A stretch of 64,000 nt of DNA from Monoplex corrugatus (taxonomy: Eukaryota; Mollusca; Gastropoda; Littorinimorpha; Ranellidae). The stretch lies in contig JAPXFY010000022.1 in the NCBI GenBank assembly GCA_030674185.1, forward strand, positions 36,211,540 to 36,275,539, written 5' to 3'. The notes under the pieces are model-generated. The model did no database searches and was not told where the DNA came from. It worked only from the letters and a program-made list of their open reading frames with translations. Position numbers and translations under genes: made by a program. Positions 47,418 through 59,317 of the stretch are shown here, piece by piece; position 1 is the stretch's first letter, and every line of letters begins with the position of its first letter.

Positions 47418-50400
47418 TTGATATCCTTGTTAAGGAATTTGTTCTTTCTTCCTAACTTAGGCCAGAAAGATATTTCATCTTTTCTAAGTCTGTTAAAACA
47501 TCTGTCAACTAGGGCATGGAAACAAACATGTTTAGACTGAATCAGAAAGTACAAATTCCAAAGTCTGCACAGCTGTCCATTTTCCTTCTGTCTTTACCTG
47601 TGAGTCTTTGTATGTTTGTAATAAAGGTTTACATGGACATCATCTTTCCTTGTTAATGTTGATATGTATCATTACATTAACCTTTCTGATTATGGTACCT
47701 CACTTTCAGGCAGGTTCATATCTGTGGTATTGTGAGAACAATTTTGCAAATACACAGAGACTGAGACACACAGAGAAAGAGAGAGAAATGATCAATGTAA
47801 ATACTTACCACTTTTCAAGATCTTCATCATGGTTTGGTTGATCAGGGTTGTAGACAAATATAACTCCCATAGCATCTTGCGTGATGGCTGGCCAACAGGC
47901 TTCAAACCTGAAATAGATAATTCCTTAAAAACTGCTTCAGCCAGCTAGATGCAAGGCATCAGCTGGTAAGCCAGCACAAAATCAGACCTAATAACTGAGA
48001 GAAAGGCATCTGCACTTAATGTAAATAATAAAACCTTTAGTGAGCCATTTTCATTTCACTTTAAAGTTTAATGCTATTTTTTCAGTATTAAAATACTTAA
48101 TATTTTTGTCTCTTTTCTCCCTTCTTATTGATTTACTTTGATAGTATTTAGCCATGATTTGTCTGACTATTGTATATGTTATGGTTCACCTATCTGCATC
48201 ATATCGTTACAGATGAAACTACTATTGTAGTCACTGCTACACAATTCCATTCAATACAACTGATGTGATTCATCAGGAAATTAAAAACATGTCTACAAGA
48301 AATGATTTTGACATTTCAAAATTCAATGAATATCGGGCAAGGTATGAATAACCTGGCCTTGCTTGAGTGTGTGTGAGAGCCTACATACAAGAATACAAAT
48401 GTGCTTGTGACTAAATGTGACTAAACATGAGCATTGATATGTAATATAACAAATTTTCATAAACTAGTGTCAACAAAAGTAGAAAAACTAGTACTCTGTC
48501 AGGGTGGCACAAAAGAAAATGAAGATACTAAAAGCTACAGTGAGGGTGACACAAAGACAGACACAAAAAGCTACAGTCAGGGTGACACAAAGAAAGACGA
48601 CACAAAAAGCTAGTGAGGGTGACACAAAGAAAGACACAAAATGCTACAGTGAAGGTGACAGAAAGACAGACAAAAAAAGCTACAATGACGGTGACACAAA
48701 GACAGACACAAAAAGCTACAGTAAGGGTGACACAAAGACAGGCACAAAAAGCTACAGTAAGGGTGACACAAAGACAGACATAAAAAGCTACAGTGAGGGT
48801 GACACAAAATGCTACAATGAGGGTGACACAAAGACAGACACAAAAAGCTACAATGAGGGTGACACAAAGACACAAAATGCTACAGTGAGGGTGACACAAA
48901 GAAAGACAGGACACTAAAGCTACAGTGAGGGTGACACAAAGACAAACACAAAATGCTACAGTGAGGGTGACACAAAGAAAGACACACTAAAGCTACAGTG
49001 AGGGTGACACAAAGACAGACACAAAAAGCTAGAGTGAGGGTGACACAAAGACAGACACAAAAAGCTAGAGTGAGGGTGACACAAAGACAGACACAAAAAG
49101 CTACAGTGAGGGTGACACAAAGGCAGACACAAAAAGCTACAGTGACGATGACATGAAGAAAGACACAAAAAGCTACAGTGACGATGACAACGAAGAAAAG
49201 ACAGACACAAAAAAGTACAGTGAGGGCGACACAAAGACAGACACAAAAAACTTCAGTGAGGATGACACAAAACAGACACAAAAAGCTACAGTGAGTGTGA
49301 CACAAGACAAACACAAAAACTACAGTGAGGTGAAAAGACAACACAAAAACTCATGAGAACACAAAAACAAAAACTTCAGTGAGAGTGACACAAAGACAGA
49401 CACAAAAAGCTACAGTGAGGGTGACACAAAGACAGACACAAAAAGTTACAGTGAAGGGTGACTTACAAAAGACAGACACAAAAAGCTACAGTGAAGATGA
49501 CACAAAGACAGACACAAAAAGCTACAGTGAGGGTGACAAAGAAAGACAGACACAAAAAGCTACAGTGAGGGTGACACAAAGACAGACACAAAATGCTACA
49601 GTGAGGGTGATACAAAGACAGACACAAAAAGCTACAGTGAGGGTGACACAAAGACAGACACAAAATGCTACAGTGAGGGTGATACAAAGACAGACACAAA
49701 ATGCTACAGTGAGGGTGAACAAAGACAGACACAAAAAGCTACAGTGAGGGTGACACAAAGACAGACACAAAATGCTACAGTGAGGGTGATACAAAGACAG
49801 ACACAAAAAGCTACAGTAAGGGTGACACAAAGACAGACACAAAAGCTACAGTAAGGGTGACACAACAAAGACAGACATAAAATGCTACAGTGAGGGTGAC
49901 TACAAAGACAGACACAAAATGCTACAGTGAGGGTGATACAAAGACAGACACAAAAAGCTACAGTAAGGGTGACACAAAGACAGACACAAAAAGCTACAGT
50001 AAGGGTGACACAAAGACAGACATAAAATGCTACAGTAAGGGTGACACAAAAGAAACACAAAAGCTACAGTGAGGGTGACACACCAAAAGTGAAAAAGACA
50101 CAAAAAGCTACAGTGAAGATGACACAAAGACAGACACAAAAAGCTACAGTGAGGGTGACACAAAAACAAACACAAAAAGCTACAGTGAGGTGACACAAAG
50201 ACAGACATAAAAAGCAACAGTGAGGGTGACACAAAAAAAAAAAGCTACAGTGAGGATGAACATGAAGAAAGACACAAAAAGCTACAGTGAGGGTGACACA
50301 AAGACAGACACAAAAAGCTACATGAGGGTGACACAAAGATGAACACAAAATGCTACAGTGAGGATGGCACAAAGAAAGACAGACACAAAAAGCTACAGTG

Positions 50401-53400
50401 AAGATGACACAAAGACAGACACAAAACACTACAATGAGGATGACACAAAGACAGACACAAAATGCTACAATGAGGGTGACACAAAGACAGACACAAAATG
50501 CTACAGTCAGGGTGACACAAAGACAGACACAAAAAGCTACAGTGAGGATGACACAAAGAAAGACAGAACAAAAGCTACAGTGAGGGTGACACAAAGACAG
50601 ACACAAATTGCTACAGTGAAGGTGACACAAAGACAGACACAAAAAGCTACAGTGAGGATGACACAAAGACATAAAAAGCTACAGTGAAGGTAACACAAAG
50701 AAAGACACAAAAGCTATAGTGAGGGTGAAACAAAGACAGACACAAAATGCTACAGTGAGGATGACACAGACACAAAATGCTACAATGAAGGTGACACAAA
50801 GAACAGACAAAAAGCTACAGTGAGGTAACACAAAGAAAGACACAAAAAGCTACAGTGAGGTGACACAAAGACAGACACAAAATGCTACAGTGAGGATGAC
50901 ACAAAGAAAGACATAAAAAGCTACAGTGAAGGTAACACAAAGAAAGACAAAAAGCTACAGTGAAGGTAACACAAAGACACAAAAAGCTACAGTGAGGGTG
51001 ACACAAAGACATAAAATGCTAGTGAGGATGACACAAAGACAGACACAAAATGCTACAGTGAGGGTAACACAAAGAAAGACACAAAAAGCTACAGTGAGTG
51101 ACACAAAGACAGACACAAAAGCTACAGTGAGGGTAACACAAAAGAAAGACACAAAAAGCTATAGTGAGGGTGACAAAAAGATAGACACAAAATGCTACAA
51201 TGAGGGTGACAAAAAGAAAGACAGACACAAAAAGCTACAGTGAGGGTGACACAAAGACAGACACAAAAAGCTACAGTGAGGGTGACACAAAGAAATGCAC
51301 AAAAAATTCAGTGAGGGTAACACAAAGAAAGACAGACACAAAATGCTACAGTGAGGGTGACACAAAAAAACTTCAGTGAGGGTGACACAAAGAAAGACAG
51401 AAACAAGCTACAGTGAGGTGACACAAAGACAGACAGACACAAAAAGCTACAGTGAGGGTGACACAAAGACAGACACAAAATGCTACAGTGAGGGTGACAC
51501 AGTGAGGGTGACACAAAGACAGACACAAAATGCTACAATGAGGGTGACACAAAGACAGACACAAAAAACTACAGTGAGGGTGACACAAAGAAAGACACAA
51601 AAAACTACAGTGAGGGTGACACAAAGAAAGACAAAAAACTACAATGAGGGTGACACAAAGACAAACACAAAATGCTACAATGAGGGTGATACAAAGACAA
51701 ACACAAAAAAATACAGTGAAGGTGACACAAAGACAGACACAAGAAGCTACAGTGAGAATGACACAAAGAAAGACAGACACAAAAATCTACAGTGAGGGTG
51801 ACACAAAGAAAGACACAAAATGCTAAAAGTGAGGGTAACACAAAGACACAAAAATATAATGAAGGTGACACAGACAGATTAAGACAAAAAGATAAAATGA
51901 GGGTGACTGAAAGAAAGACAAAGACAAAAAGATAAAAGTAAGGGTGACACAAGGAAAGACAGAGACAAAATGCTAAAAGTGGGGGTGACACAAAGACAGA
52001 CAGACAAAAATATAAAAAATGAGGGTGACTGAAAGACAGAGACAAAAAGATAAAAGTGAGGGTGACTGAAAGAAAGACAGAGACAAAAAGATAAAAGTGA
52101 GGGTGACACAAGGAAAGACAGAGACAAAAAGATAAAAGTGAGGGTGACAAAGAAAGACAGAGACAAAAAGATAAAAGTGAGGGTGACAAAGAAAGACAGA
52201 GACAAAAAGATAAAAGTGAGGGTGACTGAAAGAAAGACAGAGACAAAAAGATAAAAAGTGAGGGTGACACAAAGAAAGAAGAGACAAAAAGATAAAAGTG
52301 AGGGTGACACAAAGAAAGACAGAGACAAAAAGATAAAAGTGAGGGTGACACAAAGAAAGACAGAGACAAAAAGATGAAAGTGAGGGTTACACAAAGACAG
52401 ACAAAAAGCTCAAAGTGAGGGTGTCACACAGAAAACAAAGGAAAAAAGTTATTTTCCTGACAGTGGGGGTGACACAAAGACAGACAAAGACAAAAAGCTA
52501 AAAGCAAAGGTGACACAAAGACACAGACAAAAAGCTAAAAGCAAAGGTGACACAAAGACAGACACAGACAAAAAGCTAAAAGCAAAGGTGACACAAAGAA
52601 AGACAGAGACAAAAACCCAAAAGCAAAGGTGACACAAAGAAAGAGACAGCTAAAACTGTAAAAAAGTGAAGGTGACAAAGAAAACAAAGGAAAAAAGCTA
52701 GTAGTGTGGATAACACAAAGACAGACAAAAAGCTAAAATTAGTAAAAAGCAAAGATGACACAAAGAAAGGCAAAGACAAAAAGATAAAGTGAGGGTGACA
52801 CAAAGAAAGGCAGAGACAAAAAGATAAAAGTGAGGGTGACACAAAGAAAGAGACAAACAGCTAAATGTGAAGGTGACAAAGACAACAAAGGAAAAAAGCA
52901 AGTAATAGTGAGGATAACACAAAGACAGACAGACAAAAAGCTAAAAGCAATGGTGACACAAAGAAAACAAAGGAAAAAAGTTAACAGTGAGGATGACACA
53001 GAGACAGACAGAGACAAAAAGCTAGAGTGAGGGTGACACAAAGAAAGACAAAGAGCTAAAATTACAGTAAGAATGACACAGAGAAAGACTAAGAAACAAA
53101 ACGTTCACAGTGAGGGTGACAAAGAACAACACAGACAAAAAAAGTTAACAGTGAGGACGGCACAAAGGAAGAACAAAAACAAAAAGCTAACAGTGAGGGT
53201 GACATAGAAAGAGAGACAAAAAGCTAACAGTGAGGGTGACACATAGAAAGAGAGACAAAAAGCTAACAGTGAGGGTGACACATAGAAAGAGAGACAAAAA
53301 GCTAACAGTGAGGGTGACACAACAGAAGATGAAAACCTAATAGTGAGAGTGACATCAAGGAAGATTAAGAGACAAAATGTAAGAATGAAGGTGACACAAA

Positions 53401-56400
53401 GGAAGACAAAAAGCTAATGATGAAAGTGACACAAAGGATGACAAAAAGCTAACAGGGTGACACAAAGGAAGACAAAAAGCTAATAGTGAAGGTGACACCA
53501 AGAAAGACAGGCAAAAAGCTAACAGTGACGGTGACACCGAGAAAGACAGACAAAAAACTAACAATGATAGTGACACAAAGGAAGACAAAACACCACCAAT
53601 GATAGTGACACAAAGGAAGACAAAACACCACCAATGATAGTGACACAAAGGAAGACAAAAGCCAACAATGATAGTGACACAAAGGAAGACAAAAATCTGA
53701 CAATGAGAGTGACACAAAGGAAGACAAAACACCACCAATGATAGTGACACAAATGACGATAAAAGCCAACAATGAGAGTGACACAAAGGAAGACAAAACA
53801 CCACCAATGATAGTGACACAAATGATGATAAAAGCCAACAATGAGAGTGACACAAAGGAAGACAAAACACCACCAATGATAGTGACACAAATGACGATAA
53901 AAGCCAACAATGAGTGACACAAAGGAAGACAAAACACCACCAATGATAGTGACACAAAGGATGACAAAAGCCAACAATGAGAGTGACACAAAGGAAGACA
54001 AAAATCTGACAATGAGAGTGACACAAAGTAAGACAAGTGTGTTGGTTTTCTTGTTTTCAATGAGATAGACACAAAGGAAGCCAAAAAGCTAACAATGAGA
54101 GTGATACAAAGGAAGACAAAAAGCTAACAATGAAAGTGACACAAAGAAAGACAAAAAGCTAATAGTGAGGATGACACAAAGACAAAGAAAAAATCCTAAC
54201 AAAGACAGTGCCATAACAAAAGAAATAGCTAAAAACCTGACAGTGAAAGGGACTAAACATTAACTCTGAGGGTTACACACACACACACACACACACAACA
54301 CACACACACACACACACAAACAAAGAAACCCAAAGAGATTAAATGCTAAAATTCAAAAAAGCAACTCACTTTTTGTCTCCACTGCAGTCCCAGAGTTCCA
54401 CATCAACAGAGGAGCGACCAGGTACAGACAGACCATTGACCTCAAACTCCAGGATTCTATCAACATGATGCAACAATATATTAATGTTCTTATCCATAAC
54501 TGATGCTGAACATGATGCTGAATACCTTTGTCAAAATGTAGGACTATGTTAAACTGATGGGGCAAATAAACAAGATGCAACACTGTGTTAAGCAAAAGCC
54601 ACGCTGAATTGGGCATGAATGAAGATTTACAAAGTGTTTGGCACATGCATGAGAAAAGTACTTTGTACTGTATGGTCTCTTAAGTCACAAGTGGCAAACC
54701 TCTCTCAACCTGCCAAACTGATATACTGTGAAAAAAAGTGTTCCTCCATCAGTGACTTTAATGCACATGAGTAATGACTTTAACATACAAGTGACATGGC
54801 TAACAGTAACAGATCATACTGTTCTTTGATAAAAGTCAATTATGTTTATACCAATGTTTCACTGACCATCACTCCTCATCCCATATGTTCCATATTAATA
54901 GACTGACATAGCCTGAAATGTTAAACTATTCACATTCGCGTGCGCTCTCTCTCTCTCTCTCGCACACACACACACACACACTTGACCACATCCCCCTTCA
55001 AAAAGTACCTCACACCCTGTGTTGGTCGATATTCACCACCAGAAACCTCTGTAGCATCAGCCAAAAAATTGCAAATCACAGTCTTGCCACACTGTTTTGA
55101 AACATAATAAAACAAAACATTCAAGGCAAAATTTAACACTTTTCTATAACTGCATTAGTAACAATGCAGCATACATGTATTACAGTATGGATTAACTAGT
55201 ATCTTTGAAAAATCTGTGTGCATGTGTTAGCTCTATGGATTAACTAGTATCTTTGCTCTCTGTGATGTTGAGACATAAAAAGCATGCACCCTGCAGATTC
55301 ACCATTTCTGCTTGTATAAGCCTATCTAAATTCTTAATCATGCTTTAAAAAATCAGTGAGGCAGTCGTTTTAATATTCTCGAGACTTGAAACAGGGGTCC
55401 ATCAGGGTGTCGCATACATTACGGTGTGACACATTTGAGATATAAGCCACACAATATTAGATACTACATGCACAATTGCTATGGAAATATAATATATAGC
55501 AAGGAAGAAAGCAATAAAAGCAATAAAAAGTGCTTTTATGTCAAATTTGGATCACATATGACCCTTCTAAAAGTGTGACAATGTAACGTACGCAAGATCC
55601 CCAATTTAACTTTGTCATGGACGTTAACCATCAACAGTTTTTTCTTGCGATGTCTACATAGTTCTTTCTGACAAGAAGCTCAAACAGTGTGCATATCAGA
55701 AAGCGCCACATCATTCAACAGCTGAGAGGAAAGTTAGGATCAGTGAATACCGTCACTACATTACATGTGATGACAATAGTGCACATTAAAGGAAAAACAC
55801 AGAAAATAGCAGTTTTCACCCAACAAAAGTTTATTATTCTAATAAACAGTGTTATAAAAAACACATAAGGATCCCTTTAATACATTAGGGTCCATTTGGA
55901 TGATAAATCATGACAGGACTCGAGGCCCCAGTTTGCTTAGGTCCAGCATGGTGACTATGTCAGTGGACGAAACCCATGCGATGTCCTCCCTCTCGGGCCA
56001 GTTGAAGGAACCATTAGTTTCCTTTAGGAAGCTGATTTCAGAGTCTTCTTCCTCCTTGGACAGGATCTGAAATATAGTGTAATAATATGAAATAGCAATA
56101 TAAGCTTTTATTCCTTTTATTACTTCATTACAGCTATAACGCCTGTAAAACACTGGCCATGTGATGGGGACAATCTGTCAAAGAATTAATAGATGTTTAT
56201 ATTCTCATACAATTACTTACTGTATTAAGTAAGAAATACGCCTTCATAGCCTCTTTGCTACTGGTGATAAGGTGTCAATGTGACAAGTTGGAAGAAGAGG
56301 GGTGGGGGTGGGGCATGGATGTGCAAAATGTGGGTCGGTTTCCTCTGTGTACTAATCCCATAGATGGCCATAATATTTCAATAAAGTCTGTCTTGTGCAT

Positions 56401-59283
56401 GTTAGCTTTGTACACTGAACCAATGGCAGTTTTACACATTCATCATTTTAAAGAAGTATGCACTTACTCTTTTACTGTCACTATTGTCTACAGTAAAAGT
56501 AGTAAGATTACCACTCCTCCATATTCTTTTAAGGACGTCTTCTGTCCATGTTTGACTGGAACATGTAGGCTACGATGGCATACATCCCGGTCCTGAAATC
56601 ATTGAACAGGGAAATTTACATCTGAGTCAACGTAACCAAATCATAATTTCCATATAATGATTTTCTTCAGTTATGCTGCAATAAAAGCAAAGCCATTAAT
56701 AAAACGTTTGAAATCTTCATCTTCAAAAGTATACAAATTCAAATATTTACACCATATCAGATATTTTAGATCCTATCAGTTTATACGAAATATTCATATC
56801 CTATCAGTTTATTTGAAAGTCTGGCTGAGCAATGAAATAAACAGTTCCTTTCAAAATCTATTCAATAAGCTGATATTTAACTTGAAAAAAATTATCCAGA
56901 AAAAAATTAAATATCAATTCAGAGCGGCTGAAAATAGCCGAAAAGTCTGCTTGTCACAAGTAAAGTACGCGATGACCGTCACGTCTAAATTACACAGAAC
57001 TTTACGCACAACAAAATTGCGTTTATCATTACTTGATAATGAGTACCCAATAATTTGTGTGAAAGATAAGAACTGAAAATAACAGTTTCTTTTAAAATTC
57101 TGCCAGTAACTGAGTAAGGGTGTTGTGCTTTACGTGTGATGTAGCCACCGGAAGTCATCTTGACATATTCACATCACGAGGAATGTCACAGTAATACGCG
57201 GGATGGCAGTGAGGAAAATGTTGAATTCCTGATCAGAAACAAATGAAATAGTGAAAATATCCAACAGAAGAGTTAAAATATGTGCAAGATTAACTGTTTT
57301 ACAATTTTATGTTTGAACAAGCACCCAATCGCCCACAATCATATTCCGACCGTGCCGTGCATTTCCTGCGACAAGCTTGCTTCAAGCTAAAAGACCGACG
57401 CTTCGGTTCTTTTTTGAGTGCGTACTAAGATCAAATAAAACAAAAATGTATTTAAAATGTCTTTAAAAGATGAATGATATAATTATAAAAGTCATATTAC
57501 TCACCTGAGTTGATGATAGTTGAGATTAAAGAAGAAATTGGCCATTGTTTGGGCAGATTCGGTGCTTCCCCCAATGAGCGTCCCGTGTTTATAATAGTTG
57601 AAGAGTATGACAAAGCACTTTTTGTGAAATCCCGCGTCATTCCCAAGAGGGGTATACCCAAATAAATAGCATCACACGATCTGTTGTTAGGGCCTATATT
57701 CAGCTTGTATCAGCCTGTCCAGGTCAGCGAATGTGTGAAGTCCCTGGTCAAATTTTGACTACGTTCGCGGGCCGTCCCGTTCATTACGGGCGTGACACAG
57801 CTGACAAAGGCTGATCATATTTTTTTTTATTCAAGGTGCATTTCTCTGAAAGACGTGGTATTTCTCACATCTATTTAATGCTCTTTCAGACTAAATAGCC
57901 TATGTTAGAACTTCATTTGTTGCCGTGGTTGTATTCAAGTCCAGTGCAAAGAATACACAGAAAGTGTGACAAAATGTGTAAGCATGGGACGGGTATTTTT
58001 AGACCTTCGAATCACGCAAAATAAAAAAAAGACTGACACAAATAACTTAACCAAATGTTTTATTGACACAATATCGGTGCAGAAACAGGAAATTAACAAC
58101 AGACGTAATCTAATAATGACGACACATAACTTCAACTGAAGTGGGTGGCCTCGCGCAATATTCGGGCGGCCATTTTGAGGTTTCGTTTTTGATTTTCAGC
58201 AACATCAGCTCAAAGATCAATGTCCTACATGTCTGAATCTGATGTTACTGATCCCTTAATGTATACTGAAGTGTGAGATGCCATTGGCATCAGTGCAAAA
58301 GGTGCAGAAGAAATATGTTGAGACATAAAAAGCATGCACCCTGCGGATTCACCATTTCTGGAGAACAACTCATACATGAGCAGGCTTCTGATATCTAGCA
58401 TAATTGCACATGATATTGCAATTACATATTTCCTTCTTCTTCTTTCTTTTTTTTCTGTTTTTAATTGCATTTTAAACTTGCAACTTAACCTGGTTGTCGT
58501 TTTTGACATGGTGTTAGCCCTGATATGGCTCTAGTAGTCGGCTGGGCTATAGGCAATATGAACTTGAACGCCATGAAGGTTTCTTTCTTCAAAACAAAAC
58601 GTAAGACATACAATGGACTCAACAAAATCTGCAAAGGATATATTATTTTATAAAATTTTCTGAAAAATATATCAAATAATGACTGAGATGATGATAGTAA
58701 TTGTGATAATAATAATAATAGGAATAATAATAATACCATGAATAATACATTGCATGTAGGCCTACTGATGAAGTAATGATAAAAATAATAGGAATACTAC
58801 TGCTATTACTACAACTATTATTACAAAATCTGCAAAAGATATCTGTTTTATAAAATGCTCTGAAAATACATTAAACAATGAATGTAATGATGACAGTCAT
58901 AATAACAGGACTAATAATAACAGTAATACTGATAATGATAATATGAATATTATCACTACTACTATTATTACTATTATGATTAATACTAGTACTACTGCTG
59001 CTGTTGCTGCTGCTACTACTACCAATAAGAACAAAATCACCAGACAATAATTTTAAAGTTTAACTGTCATAATTAAAGATCAAGGGAGTTATTTATTGTT
59101 ATCTTAACAAATGAAAAGGTGCAATTGAATGTTTCGCAAAATTTCATGTTTTTAGTTTGTTTTTCTTTGGTTGTGATCTGCTTTTGTTTCTGTGGAAGAA
59201 TGGGAGGTAATGAAAAAAATGACACAACTAGTATTTTTGCCCATGATTTGTACTTTTCGCCCTTCTCGCATCATATTTGAGGA

Positions 59284-59317
<34 letters not shown>

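Noticed and set aside
48504..54026. Many long open frames on both strands with Thr/Lys/Asp or Cys/Val/Leu/Ser repeats
   Set aside because: They come from a 36-bp (12-codon) tandem repeat in an intron, shift frame at unit indels, and occur on both strands at once.
48510..54250. CRISPR array
   Set aside because: The period of 36 suggests a repeat length, but units are contiguous with no unique spacers, and the setting is eukaryotic.
57487..57530. First exon of the nested gene (ATG with peptide [13 protein letters not shown])
   Set aside because: The donor is good, but its phase does not match the exon at 56512-56592: joining them gives an early stop. Kept only as a weak candidate.
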